This document shows positions 35,131-44,677 of a stretch of DNA of 64,000 nucleotides, in pieces. The notes under the pieces are model-generated. The model saw nothing but the letters and a program-made list of their open reading frames with translations, searched no databases and had not been told where the DNA came from. This DNA is from an uncultured Prevotellaceae bacterium. GTDB taxonomy: Bacteria; Bacteroidota; Bacteroidia; Bacteroidales; Bacteroidaceae. Each line of letters starts with the position of its first letter. Position 1 is the stretch's first letter. Both the position numbers and the translations under genes were made by a program. The stretch lies in contig CACYJV010000001.1 in NCBI GenBank assembly GCA_902774815.1, positions 124,001-188,000 on the forward strand, given 5' to 3'.

Positions 35131-36156
35131 TTACTTCAGCTCGGCGAGGTACTTAATGGTGCGAACCATCTGAGAAGTGTAAGAGTTCTCATTGTCGTAC
35201 CAAGCAACAACCTGAACGAGAGAGTTGCCATCACCAATCTTGCTGACCATGGTCTGGTTAGCATCGAACAGCGAACCGAACTTCATACCGATGATGTCGC
35301 TCGAAACGAGCTTCTCCTCGGTGTAACCGAACGACTCGTTAGCAGCAGCCTTCATTGCAGCGTTGATGTCCTCAACAGTCACCTCACCCTTAACAACAGC
35401 GTGCAGGATGGTGGTAGAACCTGTGGGAGTCGGAACGCGCTGGGCAGCACCGATCAGCTTACCGTTCAGCTCGGGGATAACGAGACCGATAGCCTTGGCA
35501 GCACCCGTTGAGTTAGGAACGATGTTCTGGGCACCAGCACGTGCACGCTGAACATCACCCTTGCGCTGAGGACCATCAAGAATCATCTGGTCGCCAGTGT
35601 AAGCGTGAACAGTCGTCATGATACCGCTCTGGATGGGAGCGAAATCGTTCAGAGCCTTTGTCATAGGAGCCAGACAGTTGGTGGTGCAAGAAGCAGCCGA
35701 GATAACGGTGTCAGCAGGAGTCAGGGTCTTGTGGTTCACGTTGTAAACGATGGTGGGCAGGTCGTTGCCAGCAGGAGCAGAAATCACAACCTTCTTGGCA
35801 CCAGCCTTGATGTGTGCAGAAGCCTTCTCCTTAGAAGTGTAGAAACCTGTGCACTCGAGAACGACGTCAACGTTCAGCTCACCCCAAGGAAGCTCAGCAG
35901 CGTTGGGAACAGCGTAGATGGTAATCTCCTTACCGTCAACGATGATAGAGTTGTCAGTGCAATCCACAGTGTGCTTGTTCTCACCGAACTTGCCAGCGAA
36001 ACCACCCTGAGCGGTGTCGTACTTCAGCAGGTGAGCGAGCATCTTGGGACTTGTCAGGTCGTTGATGGCGACCACTTCATAACCTTCAGCCTCGAACATC
36101 TGACGGAATGCGAGGCGACCGATACGGCCAAAGCCGTTAATAGCAACTTTTGTCAT
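35131..36156 (-). CDS. gapA: Type I glyceraldehyde-3-phosphate dehydrogenase
   Basis: Glycolytic NAD-dependent enzyme, 341 residues. The Rossmann motif is NGFGRIGR at 8-15; Asp33 in INDLT favours NAD; the catalytic cysteine is Cys157 in SAASCTTNC. The C-terminal [12 protein letters not shown] is canonical. The gene has a long A/T-rich leader of about 185 bases from the promoter at 36348-36355 and a hairpin terminator. Confidence 0.97.
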   Translation of the reverse strand: MTKVAINGFGRIGRLAFRQMFEAEGYEVVAINDLTSPKMLAHLLKYDTAQGGFAGKFGENKHTVDCTDNSIIVDGKEITIYAVPNAAELPWGELNVDVVLECTGFYTSKEKASAHIKAGAKKVVISAPAGNDLPTIVYNVNHKTLTPADTVISAASCTTNCLAPMTKALNDFAPIQSGIMTTVHAYTGDQMILDGPQRKGDVQRARAGAQNIVPNSTGAAKAIGLVIPELNGKLIGAAQRVPTPTGSTTILHAVVKGEVTVEDINAAMKAAANESFGYTEEKLVSSDIIGMKFGSLFDANQTMVSKIGDGNSLVQVVAWYDNENSYTSQMVRTIKYLAELK

Positions 36157-36347
36157 GTTTTACTTTGTTTTTTAATTATATGGGTTAAAATGATAATATC
36201 ACTTCATTTACATCCATTTACCTTCAATAACTTAAATATACTTAAGAATGTCGCTTTATCCATAAAATCTCAATACCTCAAAGCCCGAATTCGGACAAAA
36301 AGCAAGAAAATTACTACATAGAACGCATTTTTTTCCTATTTCGAGCG

Positions 36348-36355
36348 CAAAGTTA
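36348..36355 (-). promoter_or_regulatory. gapA -7 promoter element
   Basis: TAACTTTG on the minus strand; start of transcription would be near 36342. Confidence 0.5.
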
Positions 36356-36367
36356 CAAAAAAATTTC

Positions 36368-36375
36368 TAAATTTG
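36368..36375 (+). promoter_or_regulatory. mscL -7 promoter element
   Basis: TAAATTTG on the plus strand, back to back with the gapA promoter. The mscL start is 178 bases further on. Confidence 0.5.
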
Positions 36376-36552
36376 CACATGAAATCTGTCTTAATTTAGA
36401 TTAAAGAAAGAAGATAAATGATTAAAGTTTGAAAAAAAATGCCACTTGGCAGCCGATTGCAAAACGCACATTGCAAAAAGCTGTTTCAATGAGCCACTGA
36501 AAGGTAGAACGTATTCAACTCTCTTAATATTAACATTTAAACAAACAAGACT

Positions 36553-36975
36553 ATGGGATTTATTAAGGAATTCAAGGAGTTTGCCATGAAGGGCAACGTG
36601 ATGGACATGGCTGTCGGTGTGATCATCGGTGGTGCATTCGGTAAGATCGTCAGTTCGCTCGTTGACGACGTACTCATGCCGCTCGTGGGAATGTTGACTG
36701 GAGGTATCGACGTGTCGGGACTTGCCTACAAGGTAATGCTGCCTAACCCCGTTGAAGGTGGTGAGCCTCTCGCAGGAGCCACGCTGAAGTATGGTGCCTT
36801 CATTCAGAATGTTATCGACTTCCTCATCATCGCATTCTGTATCTTCCTGATGATGAAAGCCATCAACAAACTCATGGCCAAGAAGGAAGAGCCTGCTCCC
36901 GAACCTGAAGCTCCCGCTGGACCCACTCAGGAAGAACTCCTCACTGAGATTCGCGACCTGCTGAAGAATAAATAA
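36553..36975 (+). CDS. mscL: Large-conductance mechanosensitive channel
   Basis: Inner-membrane pentameric channel that opens under hypo-osmotic stress. The N-terminal [20 protein letters not shown] amphipathic helix and first membrane helix [22 protein letters not shown] are diagnostic; the second helix is [21 protein letters not shown]. The cytoplasmic bundle ends in a Pro/Glu-rich linker and helix ([13 protein letters not shown]). 140 residues is standard. A strong hairpin terminator follows. Confidence 0.96.
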   Translation: MGFIKEFKEFAMKGNVMDMAVGVIIGGAFGKIVSSLVDDVLMPLVGMLTGGIDVSGLAYKVMLPNPVEGGEPLAGATLKYGAFIQNVIDFLIIAFCIFLMMKAINKLMAKKEEPAPEPEAPAGPTQEELLTEIRDLLKNK

Positions 36976-37001
36976 GCAAGCGCTTAAGAATCAAAGAACA
37001 G

Positions 37002-37041
37002 AAAAGGGTAAGAAGCCGAAATGGCATTCTTACCCTTTTTA
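37002..37041 (+). terminator. mscL intrinsic terminator
   Basis: Perfect 13-bp stem AAAAGGGTAAGAA (37002-37014) with TTCTTACCCTTTT (37027-37039), 12-base loop, and a T run. Confidence 0.85.
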
Positions 37042-37112
37042 AATATGCTATCTAACACTTACTCTGTTGATGCTTTTCACCCAGTTTTATATGCCAACTC
37101 TGTCGATGATCA

Positions 37113-37496
37113 TCACTCTGTGACTGCATTGAGGATGCCTTCAAGAATGCCACGCAACTCATTGCCAAAGGCCTTCACCTTGTCGAAGATACCTTCTTTC
37201 ATGCCCTTCGCCATGTAGCCGGCACATTTTCCTTCCAGCTTACCAATCTTTTCCTTCTCGGCAGGTGTATAATCGAGCTCGTGTTTCGCAATATTCTTGC
37301 GAATCTTCACAAATTTCTCGCCTGCACGCTCCCATTCTTCCACTGAGTATTGAGCACTGTGGTCGCGCAACTCATACGAGAAATATTCCAACTGGTTAAT
37401 GGCATGGCGCTTCGTAGAGCACGATGACAAACCTATTGCCAACACCATGGCTGCAACAACAGCAACTTTCTTCATCATATTCTTCATCATGTTCAT
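37113..37496 (-). CDS. Small lipoprotein (hypothetical)
   Basis: A 127-residue lipoprotein: MKKVAVVAAMVLAIGLSSC with lipobox LSSC. The mature part is helical and charged (QLEYFSYELRDHSAQYSVEEWERAGEKFVKIRKNI), ending in a weakly amphipathic helix (IFDKVKAFGNELRGILEGIL). Several Met codons cluster at the start (37496, 37490, 37487, 37475). A well-formed promoter is present. Function unknown; similar small lipoproteins occur in Bacteroides. Confidence 0.75.
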   Translation of the reverse strand: MNMMKNMMKKVAVVAAMVLAIGLSSCSTKRHAINQLEYFSYELRDHSAQYSVEEWERAGEKFVKIRKNIAKHELDYTPAEKEKIGKLEGKCAGYMAKGMKEGIFDKVKAFGNELRGILEGILNAVTE

Positions 37497-37524
37497 TTCA
37501 ATGTTGGTTCGTACTTGATGGCTG

Positions 37525-37556
37525 CAAAGTTACACGTTCCACACCACTCCACCAAA
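37525..37556 (-). promoter_or_regulatory. Promoter of the small lipoprotein gene
   Basis: On the minus strand TTTG at 37553-37556 and TAACTTTG at 37525-37532 with exactly 20 bases between them. Confidence 0.65.
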
Positions 37557-37618
37557 TTCTTCTTGTTAAACTTTGTATAATTGGAATTGATGGCCGACAC
37601 TTGCTCTATATGCCACAT

Positions 37619-39316
37619 CTACTCCTCTAGAAGCTTACGATAGCGTGCACGACGTGGTTCATCGAGGCCAAGACGGAGAGCTTTATTGGCTTCGTACTCG
37701 GAATAGTTGCCTTCGAAGTAGAACACGTTACCCTCACCCTCAAAAGCAAGAATATGGGTACAGATGCGGTCAAGGAACCATCGGTCATGACTGATGATAA
37801 CGGCGCAACCTGCAAAGGCCTCGAGTCCCTCTTCAAGTGCACGGAGTGTGTTGACGTCAATATCGTTCGTGGGCTCGTCGAGCAGCAATACATTACCTTC
37901 CTGTTTCAAGGCGATAGCCAACTGAAGGCGATTCCGCTCACCTCCTGACAACACGCCGCACTTTTTTTCTTGATCAGCACCACTAAAGTTGAAACGCGAG
38001 AGATAGGCTCTGACATTCACATCGCGTCCACCCATGCGCAGTGTTTCGTTGCCCTGGCTAACCGCCTCATAGACTGACTTGGCAGGGTCGATGTCCTTAT
38101 GTTGCTGGTCGACATAGCTCAGACGAACCGTTTCACCGACATCGAACGAACCTGCATCAGGTGTCTCAAGCCCCATGATAAGCCTGAAGAGTGTTGTCTT
38201 GCCAGCTCCGTTGGGGCCAATAACACCCACGATTCCATTTGGCGGCAACATGAAATTGAGGTCGGTAAAGAGGGTTTTCTCACCAAAGGCTTTCGCCACG
38301 TGTTCGGCTATGATGACCTTATTACCCAATCGCGGACCGTTAGGGATGAAGATTTCCAGTTTCTCTTCCTTCTGCTTCTGCTCTTCGTTCAGCATAGTCT
38401 CATAAGAGTTCAGACGCGCCTTGCCCTTGGCATGACGGGCCTTCGGTGCCATACGCACCCATTCCAACTCACCCTCCAATGTCTTGCGACGTTTTGAAGC
38501 AGCCTTCTCCTCCTGTGCCAAGCGTTGCGACTTCTGCTCCAGCCAACTGGAATAGTTGCCACGCCAGGGAATACCTTCGCCACGGTCGAGTTCAAGTATC
38601 CATTCAGCTACGTCGTCAAGGAAGTAGCGATCGTGTGTGACGGCAATGACGGTTCCCTCATACTGCTGAAGGTGTTGCTCCAACCAGTCGATAGACTCTG
38701 CATCGAGGTGGTTCGTAGGTTCATCGAGCAACAATACGTCGGGCTTTTGCAAGAGCAGTCGACAGAGAGCCACACGACGACGCTCGCCACCGGAGAGGTT
38801 CTGCACAGGCCAATCGGGCGGAGGACAGTTGAGCGCAGCCATGGCACGCTCAAGCTTGGAGTCCATGTTCCATGCGTCTGTGGCATCGATGATGTCCTGC
38901 AACTGAGCCTGGCGACTCATCAGTTTCTCCATCTTGTCGGCATCCTCGTAATATTCCGGCAAGCCAAACTTCTGATTGATTTCGTCGTATTCAGCCAACG
39001 CATCATAGACGTGCTGCACGCCTTCCATCACACTCTCACGAACGGTCTTCGACTCGTCAAGAGGCGGATCCTGAGGCAGATAGCCCACGCTGTAGCCTGG
39101 GCTCCACACAACATTGCCTTGATATTGCTGGTCGAGTCCTGCTATGATTTTCAAAAGGGTGGACTTACCGGCACCATTAAGACCAATAATGCCTATCTTT
39201 GCACCATAGAAAAAGCTGAGATAGATGTTCTTAAGCACCTGTTTTTGGTTCTGCTGGATGGTCTTACTCACTCCCACCATCGAGAAGATTACTTTCTTGT
39301 CATCTACTGTTGCCAT
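37619..39316 (-). CDS. ettA: Energy-dependent translational throttle protein EttA (ABC-F)
   Basis: Tandem-ABC ribosome-associated ATPase, 565 residues, no membrane part. First cassette: Walker A GLNGAGKST and signature LSGGERRRVALCR. Second cassette: GPNAGKTT-type Walker A (GPNGAGKTT) and LSGGERNRLQLA. The linker P-site tRNA-interaction region with RMAPKARHAKGKARLNSYE and the GYLPQDPPLDESKTVRESV segment match EttA rather than Uup. It gates the step into elongation according to ADP/ATP ratio in E. coli. The frame opens at 39376, but MATVDDKKVIFSMVG at 39316 is the usual start. Confidence 0.93.
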   Translation of the reverse strand: MATVDDKKVIFSMVGVSKTIQQNQKQVLKNIYLSFFYGAKIGIIGLNGAGKSTLLKIIAGLDQQYQGNVVWSPGYSVGYLPQDPPLDESKTVRESVMEGVQHVYDALAEYDEINQKFGLPEYYEDADKMEKLMSRQAQLQDIIDATDAWNMDSKLERAMAALNCPPPDWPVQNLSGGERRRVALCRLLLQKPDVLLLDEPTNHLDAESIDWLEQHLQQYEGTVIAVTHDRYFLDDVAEWILELDRGEGIPWRGNYSSWLEQKSQRLAQEEKAASKRRKTLEGELEWVRMAPKARHAKGKARLNSYETMLNEEQKQKEEKLEIFIPNGPRLGNKVIIAEHVAKAFGEKTLFTDLNFMLPPNGIVGVIGPNGAGKTTLFRLIMGLETPDAGSFDVGETVRLSYVDQQHKDIDPAKSVYEAVSQGNETLRMGGRDVNVRAYLSRFNFSGADQEKKCGVLSGGERNRLQLAIALKQEGNVLLLDEPTNDIDVNTLRALEEGLEAFAGCAVIISHDRWFLDRICTHILAFEGEGNVFYFEGNYSEYEANKALRLGLDEPRRARYRKLLEE

Positions 39317-39382
39317 AAGTTTTTCTGTTTGCAATTTTTCAAAATAAAATATCGACCTGCAAGCTCTGGAGCGCACAGAAGC

Positions 39383-39469
39383 CTACTCCTGCTCGTTGCG
39401 CTTGTTACGATAGATTAAGATGCCGGCCACAATGAGCACGACAACGAAAAGGATGTTGTACCATTCCAT
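39383..39469 (-). CDS. 28-residue single-span membrane microprotein
   Basis: A short frame in the gap between the patatin gene and ettA. It begins MEWYNILFVVVLIVAGILIY and ends in a positively then negatively charged tail (RNKRNEQE), with stop codon at 39383-39385. One hydrophobic helix of about 17 residues is followed by basic residues, giving an N-out, C-in orientation. It starts 29 bases after the patatin stop in the same direction, so it can be read from the same transcript. No family known to me. The clean membrane-helix composition supports a real gene, but at this length chance cannot be excluded. Confidence 0.5.
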   Translation of the reverse strand: MEWYNILFVVVLIVAGILIYRNKRNEQE

Positions 39470-39498
39470 AATTATTACCGTTTTTGAGAGTTAAGAGA

Positions 39499-41754
39499 TT
39501 AGAACACAAAGCCGAGATTGATGTAGAAATAGAGCTTCTTCGTCAGATTGCTGTAGCCAATGGAGCCTCCCAGCGGACCGAGTATCATGTTGTAGTAGTA
39601 GCTGAGCTGTCCACCCAGCATGGTTCTGTGTTCGAGAAGCTCTGACAGTGCGTTGGCGTCCTGACCGGCAGCAAAGCGAGCCATCACTACATTGTTTTTG
39701 GTGATATTGACCTGCACCTGCATCTGTGCAGCCAGCATCTTGTCCCATGCCATCTGCAGATTGCCTACACCGGCGAAGGGCAACTGCTGTTCAAGGTAGT
39801 AGTCGAACCACTCGCCTCCCATCATGTTGCTTAAGAGCATAGGCACGTTTTCGCCAAAGAGCAAACGGCCGTAGAGCATGGGCTGAACCGACACGTGACG
39901 ACTCAGCGGGAACGACATGCGCCACATAGCGCTGTAGTCGCGCAGACCTGACTTGCCCTTGAGGCTCACGAAATTGTCGGTGACGTAGGCAAAACGGGCC
40001 GAGAAGCGGGCACCGCGTGTGGGGAAGAAATACTCGTTCTCGCTGTTGTAGTCGACTGAACCATAATAGCTGATGTATCCCTTATCGCTGAGGCTGACAT
40101 CGGCCACATGTTCCGGCTCCTGGTCGACGAGCATTGAACGATAGTCGTAGTAGTCGCCCTGCGCACCGATGCTCACGCTGAAATTCCTGATGTTAAAGTT
40201 CAGCAACGAGAGGTCGAGCGTGTGACGGTTGTAAGTCATGCTGTATGCCTTGTCGCCATAGTCGAAGATGTCGAGGTCGTTATGGCGGAAGGTGTACGAA
40301 TAGTTCTGCCGGTAGAAGCTGCGCGGATGCAACGACCAGTCGACACGCCCCATGATGCGCTTACCCAGGCGCATGGTCAGGTCGAGGCTCATCGGCACCT
40401 TGGCATGCAGGGGCAACTCGGCATTGGCCTGCAGGGCCACGGTTTCCTCGGTGTCGAAGCGAAGACCTACGTTCAGTTGGCTCGTCTTCTTCTGTCCGGC
40501 CGTAAAGATGACACGGGCTGCCGAATGGTCGGCATTGTTCAGAATCCGAAAGCGGGCCGTCTGATAGAACAGATCCTGCCGTATGCTGGTGGTGATGATG
40601 TCGGCCCGGTCATTGTCGATGGAGTCGCCTTCATGCAGATGAAACTTATCGCGGATAAAAGCTTCGTCCCTTTGCGTCATGCCATCGAACACCAATTCGG
40701 CTATGCGCACACGACCTGTCGACGGCAGAGGAACCCGAACCGTTGACAGCCGGGTGTGGATCTTGCTCAGCGGACCGAGTTTCTCGCGCAAGGCCACAAT
40801 CTCGTCCCAATGCTCCATGGCAGCCTCTTCACCGCGACGTATGAGCGTATCGATGGCCGATGACGTGAAGCTGGCAGCACTGTAGCCCTCGGTGTTCACA
40901 CGGATCACGATATTTGTCATCTGCAGGTTGTCGTCGTACTTATTCTTACAGTTCACGTCGACAATCTGTCCCAATATGCTTGCGGCATGGCTGAGGTCGT
41001 CGGCCGTCTTGGGAGGTCCCTGCACGCTGACGCCGATGAGATAGTCGGCACCCATCTCGCGGGCTATGTCGGCGGGGAAGTTGTTTCGCAGACCGCCGTC
41101 AACGAGTACCATGCTGTCCTTTCTAACCGGCGAGAAGGCACCCGGTATCGACATGCTGGCGCGCATGGCCTGGCTCAGCACGCCCGAGTGGAAGTCGTAT
41201 TCGGTGTTATCGACGATGTTCGTGGCCACACAAGCGAAGGGTATGGGCAACCGCGAGAAGTCGATAGAGTCGTTGTAAGGAGCGGTGAGCGCATCGAAGA
41301 GCGTCATGATATTCTTGCCGAGAATTAAGCCGCCGTCCACCTGCATGTTACGGCCGAAGTTAATGCTTTTCGAGATGACGTAGGTGTTTTGTTTCTTACG
41401 TTCGAGCAGGCTTTGGTGGCTCAGGTCCTCGCGGTCAGACAGCACGTACGACCAGTCCTGTGCCCTGACCACCGAGTCGAGACGCTGCGCACGATTGCCA
41501 CAGGCGTACAGACCGCCGACGATGCTTCCCATCGATGTGCCAGTGATGATGTCGATAGGCATTCCCGCACGCTCAAGAACCTTCAGCACGCCTATGTGTG
41601 CCATTCCCTTGGCACCTCCGCCACTGAGCACGAGTGCTACACGGGGACGCTTCTGTGAAGGTCCTTTCTGAACAGTTGGTTCCTGTGCCAACAGGGTTGC
41701 GCTAAAGCAAGAAAGAAGTATGACTGCAAATGTGTGACGGTTTGGCATAAACAT
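39499..41754 (-). CDS. Patatin-like phospholipase fused to an outer-membrane barrel (PlpD-like, type Vd)
   Basis: A 751-residue exported protein. The signal peptide ends at LLAQ (residue 24). The patatin domain (about 38-330) has the oxyanion loop GGGAKG at 45-50, nucleophile Ser74 in GTSMGS and the aspartate in VLVDGGLRNN. A POTRA-like domain (about 350-430, RVRIAELVFDGMTQRDEAFI) leads to a surface-antigen beta-barrel to the end (...NLTKKLYFYINLGFVF). This order is that of type Vd autotransporters, which place a lipase at or beyond the outer membrane. ATG at 41754 or 41748 may start it. Confidence 0.9.
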   Translation of the reverse strand: MFMPNRHTFAVILLSCFSATLLAQEPTVQKGPSQKRPRVALVLSGGGAKGMAHIGVLKVLERAGMPIDIITGTSMGSIVGGLYACGNRAQRLDSVVRAQDWSYVLSDREDLSHQSLLERKKQNTYVISKSINFGRNMQVDGGLILGKNIMTLFDALTAPYNDSIDFSRLPIPFACVATNIVDNTEYDFHSGVLSQAMRASMSIPGAFSPVRKDSMVLVDGGLRNNFPADIAREMGADYLIGVSVQGPPKTADDLSHAASILGQIVDVNCKNKYDDNLQMTNIVIRVNTEGYSAASFTSSAIDTLIRRGEEAAMEHWDEIVALREKLGPLSKIHTRLSTVRVPLPSTGRVRIAELVFDGMTQRDEAFIRDKFHLHEGDSIDNDRADIITTSIRQDLFYQTARFRILNNADHSAARVIFTAGQKKTSQLNVGLRFDTEETVALQANAELPLHAKVPMSLDLTMRLGKRIMGRVDWSLHPRSFYRQNYSYTFRHNDLDIFDYGDKAYSMTYNRHTLDLSLLNFNIRNFSVSIGAQGDYYDYRSMLVDQEPEHVADVSLSDKGYISYYGSVDYNSENEYFFPTRGARFSARFAYVTDNFVSLKGKSGLRDYSAMWRMSFPLSRHVSVQPMLYGRLLFGENVPMLLSNMMGGEWFDYYLEQQLPFAGVGNLQMAWDKMLAAQMQVQVNITKNNVVMARFAAGQDANALSELLEHRTMLGGQLSYYYNMILGPLGGSIGYSNLTKKLYFYINLGFVF

Positions 41755-41811
41755 GATGAATTATGAGGATTATGGGTGATAAGTGTTTGTCTTGTGTTGG
41801 AACAGAGAGGA

Positions 41812-42309
41812 TCAGGTAGTGGCTGACGTGAGTTGGAAAGCCACGCGTTCAGCCCCGTTAGTCAAATAGATGATGCCACAACGACGAAAGCCCAACCGGC
41901 CAAGAACGGCTTGCATGGTATGGTTATCAGCATGGGTATCAATACGGATATTGGCGGTCTTGGTGAGTGCGTAGGCCACAACTTGTCGCATCACTCCACG
42001 TGCTTTTGCAGATGAGGCTATACGATGTATAACGTAATATGGTTCGTCGTTGAGCCATTCACCATCATCGATGCGTCCATAGGTTGGATCTGGACCTGAC
42101 ATGAGTACGAACGTAGCCAATGGCTCACCATCAGCATCAGACTCAACCATATAGCTGCGTCCACAAGCTATGTCGTTCTCTATCATCTCATGACTAGGAT
42201 AGCCGTTAACCCACTGATGGGTATTACCTTCAGCTATCATCTTCTGTCGCCCCTGGTCAATAAGCTGCAGAATAGTGTCTATGTCACTGGAAATTGATGG
42301 TCTAATCAT
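41812..42309 (-). CDS. GNAT family N-acetyltransferase
   Basis: A 165-residue acetyltransferase of the GNAT superfamily. It starts MIRPSISSDIDTILQLIDQG, typical of the fold; the acetyl-CoA loop lies in the HRIASSAKARGVMRQVVAYA segment and the C-terminal RLGFRRCGIIYL closes the domain. It belongs to a branch with HxV...GxG replaced by RIASSAKARGVM. Substrate unknown. It has its own promoter (TATCTTTG at 42343-42350) and lies 57 bases upstream of the patatin gene. Confidence 0.82.
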   Translation of the reverse strand: MIRPSISSDIDTILQLIDQGRQKMIAEGNTHQWVNGYPSHEMIENDIACGRSYMVESDADGEPLATFVLMSGPDPTYGRIDDGEWLNDEPYYVIHRIASSAKARGVMRQVVAYALTKTANIRIDTHADNHTMQAVLGRLGFRRCGIIYLTNGAERVAFQLTSATT

Positions 42310-42342
42310 GAATCTCTTTGCTTCAACTTATCATTCTGTTTG

Positions 42343-42350
42343 CAAAGATA
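42343..42350 (-). promoter_or_regulatory. -7 element of the acetyltransferase gene
   Basis: TATCTTTG on the minus strand, 33 bases before the start codon at 42309. Confidence 0.5.
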
Positions 42351-42398
42351 CAAAAATAGTATCAATTCCTTTCTTTTTTCCAGTTTTTTATTGAGAAA

Positions 42399-43664
42399 CT
42401 AATCTCGCAAGATAGGCATCGTCATGCAACGGGCCCCACCACCAGCACGAGGCAACTCGGAACCGGGGAATACCACAACGAATCGGTCGTAGTCGCCCAT
42501 GCTGACGCGATCAGCAACAATATCTTCGGCATTAAGCACAGCAAAACCCGCCTTATCCAACGCTTCAACGGTGTGGGTATTACGGCGATAACCCATGACT
42601 TTTCCATCGCCAAGGGCAAAGAAGTTGGCACCGCTATGCCATTGCTCACGCAACTGCACCCATGGGTCATTGCCACCACAGAAGACTGGTTCCATGTCCC
42701 ATCCAAGCTGTTGTAATGCCTCAAGCACGTTTCCCACACGTCGATAGCTAATCTTTCCACCGTCGATACTAATGAGCGTAGTATCTTTATCGGCAAACAG
42801 TCCTTCTTTCTTCAACATGGGTTCAAAGGCCATGCATTGGTGCTGCGAGAGGAAGGTGAAAACCATGTCGAGATGGATAAACGACTCAGGCTGCATGGGC
42901 AGTTCCTGTACTATGATATGGAAGTGTTCGCGCTCACGTGCAAACGTCTCAGCGAGATACTGAATACCTAACGGGTTTGTGCGGATGCCCTGGCCAAGAC
43001 ACAACACGTCGGGCGATACCACCTGCACGTCACCCCCTTCTGTTCGTGCATCAGCATTCCATTGTGCGGCGTTCAGCGTCTCGACACCAAAGAAATGGCG
43101 GAAAATGGAGTCATAGAGGAGCGTTTCGCGTTCGCGGACCTCAAAGCTCATGGAGTTGATGAGCACTCGGTCGTAGACCGTTGACGAAGCATCGCGAGTG
43201 AAAAGCAGATTATATAGGGGGTGAAGCAAATAGCGGTTTTGCGAAGTACCATCCCACGAAGGATTCTCGTAGCCTTCAATGAGAACGCGCACCAGTTCGT
43301 CGTTATCGAGTTGCATGAACTGCTCGACCAATGCATAGTCGGCCGGACTCATACCCATGGTACGCCGGCGCCCATCGTGTCTCAGACTTTCATTGACGAG
43401 ATAGGCTCTGACGCTATTGTCGCGAAGTAATTCCGAAAGGATATCTTTCACGTAGTAAACGTTGGTCCATCGCTCCAGCACACCACAGAAATTGGCATAC
43501 TCGGCATCGACAGTAGGTTTGTCCAAAATGTCGCTATAAAGGGCGTGCGCAGCATTGAGCGGTGTCATTCGCTCAATCTCTACACCTGGACGCCGCAGCA
43601 GCACGGCACGAAGTCGACCGGTTTCAGAGGCGACATTGACTTTACAAGGTTTTGCCGTTTTCAT
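42399..43664 (-). CDS. Arginine deiminase
   Basis: A 421-residue member of the guanidino-group-modifying superfamily with all expected motifs of arginine deiminase: LFTRD near 157, EGGD, FIHLDMVFT with the catalytic His, and the nucleophile Cys413 in GGGARCMTMP. It would convert arginine to citrulline and ammonia. It is the third gene after ornithine aminotransferase and ctlX, and no ornithine carbamoyltransferase or carbamate kinase is present. The route therefore differs from the ATP-yielding arcABC pathway. Confidence in the family is high, in the arginine specificity good. Confidence 0.9.
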   Translation of the reverse strand: MKTAKPCKVNVASETGRLRAVLLRRPGVEIERMTPLNAAHALYSDILDKPTVDAEYANFCGVLERWTNVYYVKDILSELLRDNSVRAYLVNESLRHDGRRRTMGMSPADYALVEQFMQLDNDELVRVLIEGYENPSWDGTSQNRYLLHPLYNLLFTRDASSTVYDRVLINSMSFEVRERETLLYDSIFRHFFGVETLNAAQWNADARTEGGDVQVVSPDVLCLGQGIRTNPLGIQYLAETFAREREHFHIIVQELPMQPESFIHLDMVFTFLSQHQCMAFEPMLKKEGLFADKDTTLISIDGGKISYRRVGNVLEALQQLGWDMEPVFCGGNDPWVQLREQWHSGANFFALGDGKVMGYRRNTHTVEALDKAGFAVLNAEDIVADRVSMGDYDRFVVVFPGSELPRAGGGARCMTMPILRD

Positions 43665-43701
43665 ACAACTATGATAACTCTAAACTATCATCTCTAAACT
43701 A

Positions 43702-44658
43702 TCAACTCCCAAAGAGTTCCGCTATCATACAGCGCGCACTGCCACCACCAGCTTTTTCAATGGCGGCAATGTCGGGAGCTACAATACGAACATCTTCCTG
43801 TAGCAATGCCACCTGTTCGGGCGTAAGCGAGGCAAGTGCAGTCTGACTCATAACGAGAAGGTGTTCCCCCTGAGTGTTATGCAACTCGAGCATGTTCCCT
43901 GCAAATTGATGCATCTGGGCAAACGTGATAGGCACAACTTGCTTTCCACAGGCGGAAAGGTGCTCCTCGAGTTGATGGCGCTCGGCAGCATCTTTTACAG
44001 AATCGAGGCACACAATTGCAAAGCGTGTACCAATATGCATTACCACATTAGTGTGGTAGACTGCCATTCCTGCCTCGTCTTCGCTATGGAATAGGAAGTA
44101 GTCGTAGCCAAGCCTACGTGCCCATTCATCCATGACATCGGCATCGGTACGTGGAGACACGCATGCAAAGGCCATACGATGCTCACGATCGAGCACCAGC
44201 GACCCCGTTCCCTCGAGGCATTTCCCCTGACGTTCCCAATGGGTGAGGTCTACAACAGAAGCAGAATGACCGTACAATGAGGCCAACGTATTACTTTGAG
44301 CTAGCAACTTAGTGCGTTCCAACTGTCTGTTATGGGCAAACATGGGATAGAGCACCAACGTGGGCACTGCATCTTCCCCACTCTCTTCAGCAACATGCGT
44401 TGAGAAACAGTTGTTTGGGAAGATGCTATCGGGTGTAAAAGGATTGGGGGTATCCTGAAGCACCTCAACGTCAATGCCATTCTTTCGCAAGAGTTCGACA
44501 TAGCCATCGAACTCGCTGACGGCCTGCCGTTGCACCTCCAGCGCAGCCTCCTGCGATTCGCTTTTCTGTTGAAAGGCATTATTGGCGGCAGTCTCCTCAT
44601 TGAAGGAAAAGCGCACAGGCCTGACCATTAACACCCTATTTGTGGTCTGACTACTCAT
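43702..44658 (-). CDS. ctlX: Citrulline utilization hydrolase CtlX-like
   Basis: A 318-residue amidinotransferase-fold hydrolase. The catalytic Cys310 sits in GGGSARCMIAELF near the C-terminus; PDSIFPNNCFSTH, LEGTGSLVLDRE and YHTNVVMHIGT are the other conserved blocks. CtlX hydrolyses citrulline to ornithine, carbon dioxide and ammonia in Francisella. The position between arginine deiminase and ornithine aminotransferase fits exactly that step. It starts 14 bases after the aminotransferase gene; the gap includes a TTGATAATTG repeat. Confidence 0.88.
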   Translation of the reverse strand: MSSQTTNRVLMVRPVRFSFNEETAANNAFQQKSESQEAALEVQRQAVSEFDGYVELLRKNGIDVEVLQDTPNPFTPDSIFPNNCFSTHVAEESGEDAVPTLVLYPMFAHNRQLERTKLLAQSNTLASLYGHSASVVDLTHWERQGKCLEGTGSLVLDREHRMAFACVSPRTDADVMDEWARRLGYDYFLFHSEDEAGMAVYHTNVVMHIGTRFAIVCLDSVKDAAERHQLEEHLSACGKQVVPITFAQMHQFAGNMLELHNTQGEHLLVMSQTALASLTPEQVALLQEDVRIVAPDIAAIEKAGGGSARCMIAELFGS

Positions 44659-44661
44659 CGT

Positions 44662-44677
44662 TCAATTATCAATTATG
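44662..44677 (-). repeat. TTGATAATTG element in the ctlX leader
   Basis: ATAATTGATAATTGA on the minus strand immediately before the ctlX start codon; third occurrence of the word found at 25430 and 28099. Confidence 0.45.

Larger units (their letters stand above)
36157..36552. other. 396-base divergent intergenic region gapA / mscL
   Basis: A/T-rich gap holding two divergent promoters 12 bases apart in its middle and long leaders on both sides (about 185 bases to gapA, about 170 to mscL). In the gapA leader I see a 10-base palindrome CCGAATTCGG (36285-36294) and a small CTTAA/TTAAG hairpin (36231-36246). No open frame and no recognisable riboswitch. Confidence 0.5.

Noticed and set aside
36157-36347. 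Riboswitch or attenuator in the long gapA leader
   Set aside because: Only a 10-base palindrome and a weak hairpin are seen; no known aptamer core or antiterminator pair could be drawn.
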